DNA from: Lysobacter arseniciresistens ZS79
Lineage (GTDB): Bacteria; Pseudomonadota; Gammaproteobacteria; Xanthomonadales; Xanthomonadaceae
Direction: 5' to 3'
Assembly (NCBI RefSeq): GCF_000768335.1
Contig: NZ_AVPT01000011.1
Span: 1-64,000, forward strand
DNA length: 64,000 bases
This document shows, in pieces, positions 1 through 11,022 of the stretch (positions are counted from its first letter, which is position 1; the number at the start of each line of letters is the position of its first letter). A program made the position numbers and the translations under genes. The notes beneath the pieces are model-generated. The model was not told the DNA's origin. It worked only from the letters and a program-made list of their open reading frames with translations, and searched no databases.

Positions 1-101
1 CGCCGGTGCTGCCGGCCGCGGCCACCGCCGCCGCCGCCGCCGCGTCGGCGACCCTGCCGGCGGCGCTGCCCGAGCCGGTCACCGTCGGGGGTGCGCGATG
101 A
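1..101 (+). CDS. ftsI: ftsI 3' end (peptidoglycan transpeptidase PBP3), partial
   Basis: The reading frame starting at base 3 stays open to a TGA at 99-101 and encodes an Ala/Pro-rich tail ending in GGAR. The stop overlaps the murE start as ATGA. Only the last 32 or so residues are in the window and no catalytic motif is visible. The call rests on position, because ftsI directly precedes murE in the dcw cluster, and on the disordered Ala/Pro-rich tail that xanthomonad FtsI proteins carry. FtsI is the septal transpeptidase working with FtsW. Confidence 0.6.
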   Translation, partial: PVLPAAATAAAAAASATLPAALPEPVTVGGAR

Positions 102-1585
102 ATCGCCGCATGCCGCTGGCCGAACTGCTGCCGGACGTCGCCGGCATCCCGGCCGACCTGGTCATCACCGGGCTGGTGCAGGACAGCCGCGCGCTGAAGC
201 CGGGCGACGCCTTCGTCGCGATCGGCGGCTTCGGTACCCACGGGCTGAAGTTCGTCGAGCAGGCGCGTGCCGCCGGCGCGGTGGCGATCCTGTTCGAGCC
301 GCCCGACAGCGAGGACATCCCGGCGCCGGCCGACGCGATCGCGGTGCCGCGCCTGCGCGCGCGCCTGGGCGAGCTGGCCGACCGCTTCCACGGCCGCGTC
401 AGCGCCGGCATGCGGGTGGTCGGCGTCACCGGCACCAACGGCAAGACCTCGACCGTGCAGCTGATCGGCGAAGCGTGGCGGCTGCAGGGCGTCACCGGCG
501 CGACCATCGGCACGCTCGGCGCCGGGCTGGCCGGCCAGGTCGTACCGACCGGCTTCACTACGCCACTGGTGCTGCAATTGCACGACCTGATCGACGCGCT
601 GCACGGGCAGGGCGCCGACGCGCTGGCGATGGAAGTCAGCTCGCACGCGCTCGACCAGGGCCGCGTCGATGGCGTGCATTTCGACGTCGCGGTGTTCACC
701 AACCTCAGCCGCGACCACCTCGATTACCACGGCGACATGGCCGGCTACGGTGCGGCCAAGGCGCGGCTGTTCGCGTGGCCGGGGCTGCAGGCGGCGGTGA
801 TCAACCTCGACGACGCCCACGGCCGCGCACTGCACGCCGCGCTGCCGGAGGGCGTGCGCGCGATCGGCGTCAGCTCGCGCGGCGCCGCCGGCGCGGTGCT
901 GGTGGCCGAGTCGCTGCGCTTCGACAACGGCGGCATCGGCTTCGAACTGGTCGCCGGCGACGAACGCCACCCCGTCACCTCGCCGCTGCTGGGGCGCTTC
1001 AACGTCGACAACCTGCTGGCCGTGGCCGGTGCGCTGCACGCGCTCGGCGGGACGGCGGGCGACATCGCCGCGCTGCTGTCGCAACTGCAGCCGGTGCATG
1101 GCCGGATGAACCGCCTCGGCGGCGACACCGACAGCCGCGGGCGCCGTCGGCCGCTGGTGGTCGTCGACTACGCCCACACCCCCGACGCGCTGGAGCAGGC
1201 GCTGGTGTCGCTGCGCGCGCACGCCGCGGCGCAGCTGATCTGCGTGTTCGGCTGCGGCGGCGAGCGTGACCGCGGCAAGCGTCCGCAGATGGCCTCGATC
1301 GCGCAGACCCATGCCGACGTGGTCATCGTCACCGACGACAACCCGCGCGGCGAGGACGGCGACGCGATCGTGGCCGAGATCGTCGCCGGCTTCATCGACG
1401 CGAGCGAAGTGACGGTGGAGCGCGACCGCGGCGCCGCGATCCGCCGCGCGATCGGCATCGCCGGCCCGGACGACATCGTCCTCGTCGCCGGCAAGGGCCA
1501 CGAGCCCTACCAGGAGATCAACGGCGTGCGCCATCCGTTCGACGACACCGGGGTCGCCCGCGCGGCACTGGAGGCACGCCCGTGA
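98..1585 (+). CDS. murE: UDP-MurNAc-L-Ala-D-Glu:meso-diaminopimelate ligase MurE
   Basis: Cytoplasmic Mur ligase that adds meso-diaminopimelate to UDP-MurNAc-dipeptide with ATP. The 495-residue product has the usual three-domain length. The ATP-binding loop GTNGKT lies at residues 112-117. The DNPR motif at about 414-417 is the signature for diaminopimelate rather than lysine as substrate, so the wall should be of the Gram-negative type. The ATG at 98 overlaps the ftsI stop (ATGA), and the TGA overlaps the murF GTG start, so translation is probably coupled on both sides. Part of the dcw operon. Confidence 0.97.
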   Translation: MNRRMPLAELLPDVAGIPADLVITGLVQDSRALKPGDAFVAIGGFGTHGLKFVEQARAAGAVAILFEPPDSEDIPAPADAIAVPRLRARLGELADRFHGRVSAGMRVVGVTGTNGKTSTVQLIGEAWRLQGVTGATIGTLGAGLAGQVVPTGFTTPLVLQLHDLIDALHGQGADALAMEVSSHALDQGRVDGVHFDVAVFTNLSRDHLDYHGDMAGYGAAKARLFAWPGLQAAVINLDDAHGRALHAALPEGVRAIGVSSRGAAGAVLVAESLRFDNGGIGFELVAGDERHPVTSPLLGRFNVDNLLAVAGALHALGGTAGDIAALLSQLQPVHGRMNRLGGDTDSRGRRRPLVVVDYAHTPDALEQALVSLRAHAAAQLICVFGCGGERDRGKRPQMASIAQTHADVVIVTDDNPRGEDGDAIVAEIVAGFIDASEVTVERDRGAAIRRAIGIAGPDDIVLVAGKGHEPYQEINGVRHPFDDTGVARAALEARP

Positions 1586-2973
1586 GGCCGCTGCAGCTGT
1601 CCGACCTCGCCCGCATGACCGGAGGCCGCCTGCATGGCGGGGACCGCCAGGTCGACGCGCTCACCACCGACACCCGCACCCTGCCGGCGACCGGCGCGCT
1701 GCTGTTCGTCGCGCTGAAGGGCGACAACTTCGACGGCCACGACCACGTTGATGCCGCGGCGGCCGGCGGAGTCGCCGCGCTGCTGGTGTCGCGGCCGGTG
1801 GAAACCGCGCTGCCGCGGGTGCAGGTGGCCGATACCCAGCGCGCGCTGGCCGACCTCGCCCGCGCGCTGCAGCGCACGCGCGCGACCCGCATCGCCGCGA
1901 TCACCGGCAGCAACGGCAAGACCAGCGTCAAGACCCTGCTGCTGTCGATCCTGCAGGCGACCGACGATGCCGTGTACGGCAACCCCGGCAACCGCAACAA
2001 CGAGATCGGCCTGCCGCTGGCGGTGATCGACGCACCCGACGACGCGCGGTTCGCCGTGTACGAGATGGGCGCCGGCCAGCCCGGCGACATCGCCTACCTC
2101 GCCGCCATCGCGCGGCCGGACGTGGCGCTGGTCAACAACGTCGCGCCGGCGCACCTGGAGCGCATGGGCAGCCTGCTCGGCGTGGCCGACACCAAGGCCG
2201 CGATCTACGAGGCGCTGCCGCCGCAGGGCGTGGCGGTGATCAACGCCGACGACGCGTTCGCTCCGTACTTCGCCGAGCGCGCGCACGGCCGGCGGCTGGT
2301 CCGGTTCGGGCTGGAGGCCAGCAGCGACGTCACCGCGCGCGACATCGCCGCGACCGCGACCGGTTCGCGCTTCGTGCTGGCGACGCCGGCCGGCGAGGCC
2401 ACGGTCGAGCTCGCCATGCCCGGCCGCCACAACGTACGCAACGCGCTGGCCGCGGCGTCGATGGCGCTTGGCCTGGGGGTCGGCATCGAGGCGATCGGCC
2501 GCGGCCTGAACGCCGCGCGGGGCGTCGCCGGGCGGCTGGCCACGCACACGCTGCGCAACGGCGCGGTGCTGGTCGACGACAGTTACAACGCCAACCCCGG
2601 CTCGCTGGCCGCCGCCATCGACACCCTGGCCGAGGCGCCGGGGGAGGGCTGGCTGGTGCTCGGCGACATGCGCGAGCTGGGTGCCGACGCCGAGGCCATG
2701 CACGCCGAGGCCGGCCGCCGGGCGAAGGCCGCCGGCATCGCCCGGCTGTTCGCGCTCGGCCCGCTCAGCGCCGCCGCCGCGGAAGCGTTCGGCGACGGCG
2801 GCGAGGTATTCGACAGCCACGCCGCGGTGGTCGACGCGCTGCGCGCGCGGCTGGGGGCGGACGTCCGGGTGCTGGTGAAGGGTTCGCGCGGCAGCGCGAT
2901 GGACAGGGTGGTCGCGGCGCTGCTGGCCGGCGACGCGGGCACGGACACGAAAGGGGGCAACGATGCTGCTTGA
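1582..2973 (+). CDS. murF: UDP-MurNAc-tripeptide:D-Ala-D-Ala ligase MurF
   Basis: Cytoplasmic ligase that adds D-Ala-D-Ala to complete UDP-MurNAc-pentapeptide. The 463-residue product carries the Mur ligase P-loop GSNGKT at 109-114, followed by the [10 protein letters not shown] block and a late [10 protein letters not shown] block typical of MurF. The start is a GTG that overlaps the murE TGA (GTGA). The 3' end overlaps mraY by 11 bp. Length and motifs match the family with nothing missing. Its D-Ala-D-Ala substrate comes from DdlB, encoded further along the same run. Confidence 0.96.
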   Translation: MRPLQLSDLARMTGGRLHGGDRQVDALTTDTRTLPATGALLFVALKGDNFDGHDHVDAAAAGGVAALLVSRPVETALPRVQVADTQRALADLARALQRTRATRIAAITGSNGKTSVKTLLLSILQATDDAVYGNPGNRNNEIGLPLAVIDAPDDARFAVYEMGAGQPGDIAYLAAIARPDVALVNNVAPAHLERMGSLLGVADTKAAIYEALPPQGVAVINADDAFAPYFAERAHGRRLVRFGLEASSDVTARDIAATATGSRFVLATPAGEATVELAMPGRHNVRNALAAASMALGLGVGIEAIGRGLNAARGVAGRLATHTLRNGAVLVDDSYNANPGSLAAAIDTLAEAPGEGWLVLGDMRELGADAEAMHAEAGRRAKAAGIARLFALGPLSAAAAEAFGDGGEVFDSHAAVVDALRARLGADVRVLVKGSRGSAMDRVVAALLAGDAGTDTKGGNDAA

Positions 2974-4048
2974 GCTGGCGCGCTGGCTGGAACAACTGCA
3001 GAGCAGCTTCGCGCTGTTCGGCTACCTCACCTTCCGCGGCATCCTCAGCGCGTTGACCGCACTGGCGCTGTCGCTGTGGTGGGGCCCGGCGGTGATCCGC
3101 AAGCTGGCCAGCTACAAGGGCGGCCAGCCGATCCGCACCGACGGCCCGCAGAGTCACTTCTCCAAGGCCGGCACGCCGACCATGGGCGGCGCGCTGATCC
3201 TGTTCACCGTGCTCGCCTCGGTGCTGTTGTGGGGCGACCTGCGCAACAAGTACGTGTGGCTGGTGCTGGCGGTGATGGTCGCGTTCGGCGCGATCGGCTG
3301 GTGGGACGACTGGATCAAGATCGTCCGCCGCGACCCCAACGGCATGAAGTCGCGCACCAAGTACGCGCTGCAGTCGCTGTTCGGGCTGGCCGCCGGCGTG
3401 TTCCTGTACATGAGCGCCGAGGTGCCGGCCGAGACCACGTTCTACATCCCGTTCTTCAAGGCGGTGGCGCTGCCGCTGGTGGCCTTCAGCTTCGTCGCGA
3501 TCGCCTACTTCTGGATCGTCGGCTTCTCCAACGCGGTCAACCTGACCGACGGCCTCGACGGCCTGGCGATCATGCCGACCGTGCTGGTGGCCTGCGCGCT
3601 GGGCGTGTTCGCCTACGCATCGGGCAACGCGGTGTTCTCCGAGTACCTGCAGATCCCGCAGGTGCCGGGTGCCGGCGAGCTGGTGATCATCTGCGCGGCG
3701 ATCGCCGGTGCCGGCCTCGGCTTCCTGTGGTTCAACACCTACCCGGCGATGGTGTTCATGGGCGACATCGGCGCGCTGGCGCTGGGCGCGGTGCTCGGCA
3801 CGATGGCGGTGATCGTCCGGCAGGAGCTGGTGCTGGTGATCATGGGCGGCATCTTCGTGATCGAGACGCTGTCGGTGATGATCCAGGTGGCGTCGTTCAA
3901 GCTCACCGGCAAGCGCGTGTTCCGGATGGCGCCGATCCACCACCACTTCGAGCTCAAGGGCTGGCCGGAGCCGCGCGTGATCGTGCGCTTCTGGATCATC
4001 TCGGTGGTGCTGGTGCTGGTCGGCCTGGCGACATTGAAGGTGCGCTGA
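2963..4048 (+). CDS. mraY: Phospho-MurNAc-pentapeptide translocase MraY
   Basis: Polytopic inner-membrane enzyme that transfers phospho-MurNAc-pentapeptide to undecaprenyl phosphate, making lipid I. The 361 residues include the catalytic DD pair at 115-116 (WWDDWIK), the NLTDGLDGL block at 193-201 and the cytoplasmic [11 protein letters not shown] loop near the C-terminus, all diagnostic. The start lies inside murF after a GGGGG-containing ribosome site. The stop overlaps the ftsW start as TGATG. In most gammaproteobacteria murD follows here; in this window it does not. Confidence 0.97.
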   Translation: MLLELARWLEQLQSSFALFGYLTFRGILSALTALALSLWWGPAVIRKLASYKGGQPIRTDGPQSHFSKAGTPTMGGALILFTVLASVLLWGDLRNKYVWLVLAVMVAFGAIGWWDDWIKIVRRDPNGMKSRTKYALQSLFGLAAGVFLYMSAEVPAETTFYIPFFKAVALPLVAFSFVAIAYFWIVGFSNAVNLTDGLDGLAIMPTVLVACALGVFAYASGNAVFSEYLQIPQVPGAGELVIICAAIAGAGLGFLWFNTYPAMVFMGDIGALALGAVLGTMAVIVRQELVLVIMGGIFVIETLSVMIQVASFKLTGKRVFRMAPIHHHFELKGWPEPRVIVRFWIISVVLVLVGLATLKVR

Positions 4049-5385
4049 TGACCGAATCCGCGCGCCAGGCCACCCGTCTCGACGCGATCAGCGGTCACTA
4101 CGACCGCTGGCTGCTCGGCGTCGTGTGCGCGCTGGCGTGCCTGGGCGTGGTGATGGTCGGCTCCAGTTCGATCTCGATCGCGCTGGACTACGGCGTCGGG
4201 CCGTTCCACTACCTGGTCCGCCACGTCGCCTTCCTCGCGGTCGGCGTCGGCCTGGCCGCGTGGCTGATGCGCACCGAGCTCAAGACCGTCGAGCATTACA
4301 ACCACTGGCTACTGCTGGCCTGCGTGGCGCTGCTGCTGGCGGTGTTCATCCCGGGACTCGGCACCGAGGTCAACGGCGCGCGGCGCTGGATCAACCTCGG
4401 GGTGTCGAGCTTCCAGGCGGTCGAGGCGGTCAAGCTGCTCTACATCATCTGGCTGGCCAGCTACCTCAAGCGCTACAGCGAGGAGGTCACCGCCACCTGG
4501 AAGGCGATGCTCAAGCCGCTTGGCGTGGCCCTGCTGCTGGTGGTGCTGCTGGTGCTGCAGCCGGACTTCGGTTCGCTGTCGCTGATCCTGGCGATCACCG
4601 GCGGCATGCTGGTGCTCGGCGGAGTCAACATGCCGCGGATGTTCGGGCCGGTGCTGGTCGGGCTGCCGCTGCTGGCGGTGGTCGCGATCGCCGAACCCTA
4701 CCGCGTGCGCCGGCTGACCTCGTTCCTCGACCCGTGGGCGGACCCGTTCAACTCCGGCTACCAGCTGACCAACGCGCTGATGGCGGTCGGCCGCGGCGAG
4801 TGGTTCGGGGTCGGCCTCGGCGGCTCGGTGCAGAAGCTGTCCTACCTGCCGGAGGCGCATACCGACTTCATCCTCGCCGTGATCGCGGAGGAGCTCGGCT
4901 TCGTCGGCGTCTGCACCGTGATCGCGCTGTACGCGGTGCTGGTCGGGCGGGCGCTGTGGATCGGCCTGAAGTGCGTCGAGATGCGCCGCCACTTCGCCGG
5001 CTACTGCGCATTCGGCATCGCGCTGTGGATCGGCCTGCAGAGCTTCGTCTCGATCGGGGTCAACCTCGGCCTGCTGCCGACCAAGGGCCTGACGCTGCCG
5101 CTGATCTCCTCGGGCGGTTCCAGCGTGCTGATGACCTGTGCCGCGCTCGGCGTGCTGCTGCGGGTGTCGTACGAACTCGACCGCGCGCAGCGGCAGGTCG
5201 CGCGCCTGCGTGGCGAGGCGATGCAGCCGTCGGCCGGCGTGCCGGCGACCGCGCAGCCGCTGCCGGCGGTCGCGCGCGGTGGCAACGCCGCCAAGCCCGC
5301 GGCCACCGCGCCGGTGACCGCCGCGCGCGGCACCAGTCGCCTGCGCCAGCGCATCGAGCCCGTGATCGGGAGGACCGGCGCATGA
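4048..5385 (+). CDS. ftsW: Septal peptidoglycan polymerase FtsW (SEDS family)
   Basis: Membrane glycosyltransferase of the SEDS family that polymerises lipid II at the septum with FtsI. The 445-residue product has about ten hydrophobic segments, the [17 protein letters not shown] block (with the SEDS Asp) and [10 protein letters not shown] near the C-terminus. I start it at ATG 4048 because it overlaps the mraY stop and gives the family length; the frame is open much further upstream but only as out-of-frame shadow of mraY. The Ala/Pro-rich cytoplasmic tail of about 60 residues is long compared with E. coli. Confidence 0.95.
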   Translation: MTESARQATRLDAISGHYDRWLLGVVCALACLGVVMVGSSSISIALDYGVGPFHYLVRHVAFLAVGVGLAAWLMRTELKTVEHYNHWLLLACVALLLAVFIPGLGTEVNGARRWINLGVSSFQAVEAVKLLYIIWLASYLKRYSEEVTATWKAMLKPLGVALLLVVLLVLQPDFGSLSLILAITGGMLVLGGVNMPRMFGPVLVGLPLLAVVAIAEPYRVRRLTSFLDPWADPFNSGYQLTNALMAVGRGEWFGVGLGGSVQKLSYLPEAHTDFILAVIAEELGFVGVCTVIALYAVLVGRALWIGLKCVEMRRHFAGYCAFGIALWIGLQSFVSIGVNLGLLPTKGLTLPLISSGGSSVLMTCAALGVLLRVSYELDRAQRQVARLRGEAMQPSAGVPATAQPLPAVARGGNAAKPAATAPVTAARGTSRLRQRIEPVIGRTGA

Positions 5386-6488
5386 ACCGTCCGGTCACCA
5401 TCCTCGCCGGCGGCACCGGCGGCCACATCTTCCCGGGGCTTGCGGTCGCGCGCGAGCTGCTCGACCGCGGCGTGCCGGTCACCTGGCTCGGTGCCGACGG
5501 CGCCATGGAAACCCGGCTGGTCCCGCCGCACGGGATCGAACTCGACACCATCGCGGTGCGGGGCCTGCGCGGCAAGGGCGTGACGACCCTGCTCGGCGCG
5601 CCGTTCAAGGTCGCCGGTGCGGTACGCGCGGCGCGTGCGGTGCTGCAGGCGCGCCGGCCGTCGGCGGTGGTCAGCTTCGGCGGCTACGCGGCCGGTCCGG
5701 GCGGGCTGGCCGCGCGGCTGGCCGGCATCCCGCTGGTGGTGCACGAGCAGAACCGCGCCGCCGGCATGACCAACCGGGTACTGGCACGCCTCGCCGACGC
5801 GGTGCTGACCGGCTTCCCCGGCACGTTCCCGGGCGAGCAGGCGGTCGGCAACCCGGTCCGCGCCGAGATCGCCGCGGTCGCGTCGCCCGAGCACCGCTTC
5901 GCCGGCCGGACCGGCGCGCTGCGGGTCCTCGTGCTCGGCGGCAGCCAGGGCGCGCGCGCGCTCAACACCGCGGTGCCGCTGGCGCTGGCCGGGCTACGCG
6001 GTCGCGTCGAGGCCTTCGAGGTCCGCCACCAGTGCGGCGAGAAGCAGGCCGACGACGCCCGCCGCGCCTACGCCGACGCCGGCGTCGAGGCATCGGTCGA
6101 ACCGTTCATCGCCGACATGGCCGCCGCCTACGGCTGGGCCGACGTGGTGGTTTGCCGCGCCGGCGCGCTGACCCTGGCCGAACTGTGCGCGGTCGGCGTC
6201 GGCAGCGTGCTCGTGCCGTTCCCGCAGGCGGTCGACGACCACCAGACCCGCAACGCCGAGTTCCTCGTCGAGCGCGGCGCCGCCCACCTGCTGCCGCAGG
6301 GTGGCGACCCGGCCGACCTCGGCCGCCGCCTCTCGGCGATGCTGGAGATCCTCGCCCACCGGGCCGAGCTGCTGCAGCTGGCACAGGCCGCACGCGCACT
6401 GGCCCGGCCCGACGCCGCCGCGCGCGTGGCCGACATCGTGATCGCCCACGCCCGTCCCCCCCATTCCAACCCGGAGCAGGCTGCATGA
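5382..6488 (+). CDS. murG: Lipid II synthase MurG (GlcNAc transferase)
   Basis: Peripheral inner-membrane glycosyltransferase (GT28) adding GlcNAc from UDP-GlcNAc to lipid I. The 368-residue product opens with the glycine-rich loop [10 protein letters not shown] at about 9-18 and keeps a second loop, [12 protein letters not shown], before the C-terminal domain. ATG 5382 overlaps the ftsW stop (ATGA) and gives the family length. The stop overlaps the murC start. Because ftsW is directly upstream and murC downstream, precursor synthesis and septal polymerisation are made from one message. Confidence 0.96.
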   Translation: MNRPVTILAGGTGGHIFPGLAVARELLDRGVPVTWLGADGAMETRLVPPHGIELDTIAVRGLRGKGVTTLLGAPFKVAGAVRAARAVLQARRPSAVVSFGGYAAGPGGLAARLAGIPLVVHEQNRAAGMTNRVLARLADAVLTGFPGTFPGEQAVGNPVRAEIAAVASPEHRFAGRTGALRVLVLGGSQGARALNTAVPLALAGLRGRVEAFEVRHQCGEKQADDARRAYADAGVEASVEPFIADMAAAYGWADVVVCRAGALTLAELCAVGVGSVLVPFPQAVDDHQTRNAEFLVERGAAHLLPQGGDPADLGRRLSAMLEILAHRAELLQLAQAARALARPDAAARVADIVIAHARPPHSNPEQAA

Positions 6489-7951
6489 GCAGTACCGTTC
6501 GCCGCCGCCTGCAACACGGTGGCGACCTCGCCAAGGCGTTCCCCCGCGTGCACTTCATCGGTGTCGGCGGCACCGGCATGAGCGGCATCGCCGAGGTGAT
6601 GTGCACGCTCGGCTACCAGGTGTCCGGCTCGGACAAGGCCGACAACGCCGTCACCCGCCGGCTGGCGAAGCTCGGCATCACCGTCCACCGCGAACACGCC
6701 GCCGCGAATGTCCTTGGCACCGACTGCGTGGTGGTGTCCAGCGCGATCAAGCCCGACAACCCGGAGCTGCTGGAGGCGCGCGCGCAACGGATTCCGATCG
6801 TCCCGCGCGCGGAGATGCTCGCCGAGCTGATGCGTTTCCGACGCGGTATCGCGGTCGCCGGCACCCATGGCAAGACCACCACCACCTCGCTCACCGCCAG
6901 CGTGCTGGCCGAGGGCGGGATCGACCCGACCTTCGTGATCGGCGGCCAGCTGCTCGCCGCCGGCGCCAACGCGCGCCTCGGCGGCGGCGACTGGCTGGTG
7001 GCCGAGGCCGACGAGAGCGACGGCAGCTTCCTGCGCCTCAACCCGCAGATCGCGATCGTCACCAACATCGACGCCGACCACCTCGAGAACTACGAGGGCG
7101 ACTTCGCCAAGGTGCAGGCGGCGTTCCTGGAGTTCATGCACCGGCTGCCGTTCTACGGGCTGGCGGTGCTGTGCATCGACGATCCGGAAGTGGCCGCGCT
7201 GGCCGAGCGCACGCCGCGCCACGTGATGACCTACGGCTTCTCCGGGGCGGCCGACGTGCGCGCCGAGGACGTGGTCCAGCAGGGTGCGCGGATGCGCTTC
7301 GTGCTGTGCCTGCCCGACGGCGCGCGCTGCCCGGTGACGCTGGCGATGCCGGGCCGCCACAACGTGCAGAACGCACTGGCGGCGGCGTCGGTGGCGTGGC
7401 AACTGGGCGTCGAATCGACCGCGATCGCGCGCGCGCTTGAAGGCTTCGCCGGTGTCGGCCGCCGTTTCAACCTGCTGTCGCAGACGCCGCTCGCGCCGAA
7501 GGAAGGGCGCGCTGGCGGGCTGGTCACGGTGGTCGACGACTACGGCCACCACCCGAAGGAGCTGGAGGCGGTGTTCGCCGCCGCGCGTGGCGGCTGGCCC
7601 GACCGGCGGCTGGTGGTCGCGTTCCAGCCGCATCGCTACAGCCGCACGCGCGACCTGTTCGACGACTTCGCCGCGGTGCTGTCGAGCGCCGACATGGTGG
7701 TGCTGACCGAGGTCTACGCCGCCGGCGAGGCGCCGGTCGCAGGTGCCGACGCGCGTGCGCTGGCCCGCGCCATCCGCACCCGTGGGCGGGTCGAACCGGT
7801 CGTGGTCGGCAGCGCCCGCGAACTGCCGTCCGTGCTGGGCGACGTACTCGAGGATGGCGACCTGCTGCTGATGATGGGCGCCGGCGACATCGGCCAGGCC
7901 GCGCAGTACATCGCCACGCATGGCTTCACCGCCGATGGGGAGGCCGCATGA
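6485..7951 (+). CDS. murC: UDP-MurNAc:L-alanine ligase MurC
   Basis: First Mur ligase of the stem peptide, adding L-alanine to UDP-MurNAc in the cytoplasm. The 488 residues hold the N-terminal [12 protein letters not shown]-binding loop at about 26-34, the ATP loop GTHGKT at 126-131 and the EADESDGSF block. ATG 6485 overlaps the murG stop (ATGA) and the TGA overlaps the ddlB start. A C-terminal stretch ([23 protein letters not shown]) is typical of MurC. Its product is the substrate for the D-Glu-adding step, whose usual gene murD is not here. Confidence 0.96.
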   Translation: MSSTVRRRLQHGGDLAKAFPRVHFIGVGGTGMSGIAEVMCTLGYQVSGSDKADNAVTRRLAKLGITVHREHAAANVLGTDCVVVSSAIKPDNPELLEARAQRIPIVPRAEMLAELMRFRRGIAVAGTHGKTTTTSLTASVLAEGGIDPTFVIGGQLLAAGANARLGGGDWLVAEADESDGSFLRLNPQIAIVTNIDADHLENYEGDFAKVQAAFLEFMHRLPFYGLAVLCIDDPEVAALAERTPRHVMTYGFSGAADVRAEDVVQQGARMRFVLCLPDGARCPVTLAMPGRHNVQNALAAASVAWQLGVESTAIARALEGFAGVGRRFNLLSQTPLAPKEGRAGGLVTVVDDYGHHPKELEAVFAAARGGWPDRRLVVAFQPHRYSRTRDLFDDFAAVLSSADMVVLTEVYAAGEAPVAGADARALARAIRTRGRVEPVVVGSARELPSVLGDVLEDGDLLLMMGAGDIGQAAQYIATHGFTADGEAA

Positions 7952-8937
7952 GCGCCACGTTCGCCGCGCCGCGCTTCACCGACCCGGCCGTGTTCGGCCG
8001 CGTCGCCGTGCTGATGGGCGGCACCAGCTCCGAGCGCGAGGTCTCGCTCGACTCCGGCCGCAACGTGCTGGAGGCGCTGCAGTCGCGCGGCGTCGACGCG
8101 TTCGCGGTCGATGGGATCCCGGCGCTGGTCGATGCGATCCGCGCCGGCACGGTCGACCGCGTGTTCAACATCCTCCACGGCAACAAGGGCGGTGGCGAGG
8201 ACGGCGTGCTGCAGGGCCTGTGCGAGGCGCTGGGCGTGCCGGTCACCGGCTCCGGCGTGCTCGGCTCGTCGCTGAGCATGGACAAGATCCGCACCAAGCA
8301 GGTGTGGCTGTCGCTCGGCCTGCCGACGCCGCGCTACGTCCGCCTCGCCAAGGGCGCGGACGTGCACGACGCCGCGCGCGGGATCGGTCTGCCGCTGATC
8401 ATCAAGCCGTCCTGCGAGGGCTCCAGCGTCGGCGTCTCGCGCGTGCACGACGAAGCCGGCCTCGACGAGGCGGTCGCACTGGCCGCGCGCTACCCCGGCG
8501 AGATGCTGATGGAGCAACTGGTGGTTGGCGACGAGCTGACCGTCGCGGTCCTCGCCGACGGCGCCGGCCACCGCGCGCTGCCGTCGATCCGGATCGTGCC
8601 GAAGGGCGAGTGGTACGACTACAACGCCAAGTACGTCGCCGAGGACACCCAGTACCTCTGCCCGGGCCTGGACGGCGCGGCCGAGGACGAGATCCGCCGG
8701 ATCGCGCTGGCCGCGTTCGAGGCCGCCGGCTGCAGCGGCTGGGGCCGGGTCGACGTGATGCGCGACCGCGCGACGGGCGACTTCTTCCTGCTGGAGGTCA
8801 ACACCGCGCCGGGCATGACCAGCCACTCGCTGGTGCCCAAGGCCGCGCGCGAGGTCGGGATCGGCTTCGAGGAACTGTGCTGGCGCGTGCTGGAGGCCGG
8901 CATGGACCGCCCGGGCGATGGAGGTGCGCGGGCGTGA
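7948..8937 (+). CDS. ddlB: D-alanine:D-alanine ligase DdlB
   Basis: ATP-grasp enzyme that joins two D-alanines for MurF. The 329 residues show the GGTSSERE N-terminal loop (24-31), the [14 protein letters not shown]-grasp segment and the C-terminal [13 protein letters not shown] block that binds metal and D-Ala. Length is normal (about 300-330). The Asp/Tyr-containing substrate loop EWYDYNAKY points to D-Ala-D-Ala rather than D-Ala-D-Lac. Start overlaps murC, stop overlaps the ftsQ GTG start. Confidence 0.95.
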   Translation: MSATFAAPRFTDPAVFGRVAVLMGGTSSEREVSLDSGRNVLEALQSRGVDAFAVDGIPALVDAIRAGTVDRVFNILHGNKGGGEDGVLQGLCEALGVPVTGSGVLGSSLSMDKIRTKQVWLSLGLPTPRYVRLAKGADVHDAARGIGLPLIIKPSCEGSSVGVSRVHDEAGLDEAVALAARYPGEMLMEQLVVGDELTVAVLADGAGHRALPSIRIVPKGEWYDYNAKYVAEDTQYLCPGLDGAAEDEIRRIALAAFEAAGCSGWGRVDVMRDRATGDFFLLEVNTAPGMTSHSLVPKAAREVGIGFEELCWRVLEAGMDRPGDGGARA

Positions 8938-9668
8938 GCGTGCTGCTGCGGCTGCTCGGCTGGACCCTCGCGGTGGCGCTGATCGCGCTGCCGGTGGTCG
9001 CCGTGCTCAACGGCTGGGTCGGGCAGGACCGCTGGCCGCTGACGACGCTGCGCGCGACGGGCCAGTTCGACCGGGTCGACGAGGCGCGGCTGCGCGAGGC
9101 GCTGCTGCCGTACGCGCGGCAGGGCTTCTTCGCGGTCGATCTCGATGCCGCCCGGGCCGCGGTTGCGCAGCTGCCGTGGGTCGAGCGCGCCGAGGTCCGC
9201 AAGCGCTGGCCCGACGTGCTGGAGGTGCAGGTGGTCGAGCACGTGCCGTTCGCGCGCTGGGGTGAGGACCGGTTGCTGTCCGACCACGGCCGGCTGTTCC
9301 CGGCCGGCGATGTCGAGGTGCCGGCGGGCTTGCCGCAACTGGCCGGCCCGGACGGCCGCGTGCGCGACGTGGTCGAGTTCTACAACCAGTCGCGGCTGCT
9401 GCTGGCGCCGCTGGGACTGGACATCCGCTCGGTCCTGCTGGACCCGCGCGGCAGCTGGAGCATGCAGCTCGACAGCGGCGCGCAGGTGGTGGTGGGCCGA
9501 AGCGAGGCGCGCGCGCGGATCGCCCGGTTCTCGCGGCTGATGCCGCAACTGCTGGCGCAGCAGGCGCAGCGGCTGGTGCGCGCCGACCTCCGTTACACCA
9601 ATGGTTTCGCCTTGAGCTGGGCGCCCGTCCCGAAGGCACCACCGACAGGCATGCAGGGAAATACATGA
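8934..9668 (+). CDS. ftsQ: Cell division protein FtsQ
   Basis: Bitopic inner-membrane divisome protein linking early and late division proteins. The 244-residue product has a short cytoplasmic end, one hydrophobic helix at about residues 5-25, then a POTRA domain (about 35-105, containing [15 protein letters not shown]) and the FtsQ beta domain. The start is a GTG overlapping the ddlB stop (GTGA); no better in-frame start lies nearby. Its stop overlaps the ftsA start. The long open frame upstream of 8934 is shadow of ddlB. Confidence 0.92.
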   Translation: MSVLLRLLGWTLAVALIALPVVAVLNGWVGQDRWPLTTLRATGQFDRVDEARLREALLPYARQGFFAVDLDAARAAVAQLPWVERAEVRKRWPDVLEVQVVEHVPFARWGEDRLLSDHGRLFPAGDVEVPAGLPQLAGPDGRVRDVVEFYNQSRLLLAPLGLDIRSVLLDPRGSWSMQLDSGAQVVVGRSEARARIARFSRLMPQLLAQQAQRLVRADLRYTNGFALSWAPVPKAPPTGMQGNT

Positions 9669-10900
9669 ACCGCAAGGGCGACAAATCGTTGATCGTGGGC
9701 CTCGACATCGGCACCTCCAAAGTGGTGGCGCTGGTGGGCGAATACTCGCCGGGCAACCCGATCGAGGTGATCGGCATCGGCAGCCACGAGTCGCGCGGCC
9801 TGCGCCGCGGCGTGGTGGTCGACATCGAGTCGACCGTGCAGTCGATCCAGCGCGCGATCGAGGAAGCCGAGCTGATGGCCGGCTGCGAAATCCGCTCTGT
9901 CTACGCGTCGATTTCCGGCAGCCACATCCAGTGCCGCAACTCGCAGGGCATCGCGCCGATCCGCGACGGCGAGGTCTCGTTCGCTGACCTCGACCGCGTG
10001 CTGGAGGCGGCCAAGGCGGTGGCGATCCCGGCCGACCAGAAGATCCTGCACGCGATCCCGCGCGACTACGTGCTCGACGACTCGCAGGAAGGCATCCGCA
10101 ACCCGGTCGGCATGACCGGCGTGCGGCTGGAGGTGCATGCGCACCTCGTGGTCTGCGCGCAGTCGGCCGCGGCCAACGTCAGCAAGTGCGTGCAGCGCTG
10201 CGGGCTGCAGGTGGACGACCTGATCCTCGGCGTGCTGGCCTCGGCCAACGCGGTGCTGACCAGCGACGAGCGCGAGCTGGGCGTGGTGCTGGTCGACATC
10301 GGCGCCGGCACCACCGACATCGCGGTGTTCGTCGGCGGGGCGATCGCGCATTCGGCCAGCCTCGGCATCGCCGGCGACAAGGTCACCGAGGACATCGCCC
10401 ACATGCTGCGCACGCCCACCCCCGAGGCCGAGCAGATCAAGGTCCGCTACGCCTGCGCACTGGCGCAGATGGCGACCGCCGAGGAGTCGATCCAGGTGCC
10501 GAGCGTCGGTGACCGCCCGCCGCGGCGGATGCCGCGCGCCTCGCTCGCGCAGGCGGTGCAGGCGCGCTACGAGGAGATCTTCGAGATGGTCCAGGCCGAG
10601 CTGCGCCGCAGCGGTTTCGAGCAGCACGTACGCGCTGGCATGGTCCTGACCGGCGGCGCCGCGAAGATGGAAGGCGTGGTCGAGCTGGCCGAGGAGATGC
10701 TGCAGATGCCCGTGCGCGTCGGCATCCCGCAGCACGTGACCGGCCTGGGCGAAGTGGTCGGCAACCCGGTGCACGCCACCGGCGTCGGCCTGCTGCTGAT
10801 GGGCAGCCAGATCGAGAACCCGCGCCGCCCGGTGATCAGCACCGGCCGCGCCGGGAACCTGCTCGGCAGGTTCAAGAACTGGTTCCGGGGGGAGTTCTGA
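9665..10900 (+). CDS. ftsA: Cell division protein FtsA
   Basis: Actin-like ATPase that tethers FtsZ to the inner membrane. The 411 residues open with the phosphate-1 loop VGLDIGTSKV, contain the phosphate-2 motif VLVDIGAGTTDIAVF and the adenosine motif LTGGAAKMEGV, and end in an amphipathic membrane-targeting helix (LLGRFKNWFRGEF). The start overlaps the ftsQ stop as ATGA, the last of the unbroken chain of overlaps in the cluster. A 122-bp gap follows before ftsZ. Confidence 0.97.
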   Translation: MNRKGDKSLIVGLDIGTSKVVALVGEYSPGNPIEVIGIGSHESRGLRRGVVVDIESTVQSIQRAIEEAELMAGCEIRSVYASISGSHIQCRNSQGIAPIRDGEVSFADLDRVLEAAKAVAIPADQKILHAIPRDYVLDDSQEGIRNPVGMTGVRLEVHAHLVVCAQSAAANVSKCVQRCGLQVDDLILGVLASANAVLTSDERELGVVLVDIGAGTTDIAVFVGGAIAHSASLGIAGDKVTEDIAHMLRTPTPEAEQIKVRYACALAQMATAEESIQVPSVGDRPPRRMPRASLAQAVQARYEEIFEMVQAELRRSGFEQHVRAGMVLTGGAAKMEGVVELAEEMLQMPVRVGIPQHVTGLGEVVGNPVHATGVGLLLMGSQIENPRRPVISTGRAGNLLGRFKNWFRGEF

Positions 10901-11022
10901 TGATCCCGGGCAACCACGCGGGGCGTCGACGATGTCCCGGCGACGACAGGGGTGGCAACGCGGCACGCAATACAGAAGCACCGGCAGCGACAACACATAA
11001 CTAGACAGACGAGGACACGGAC

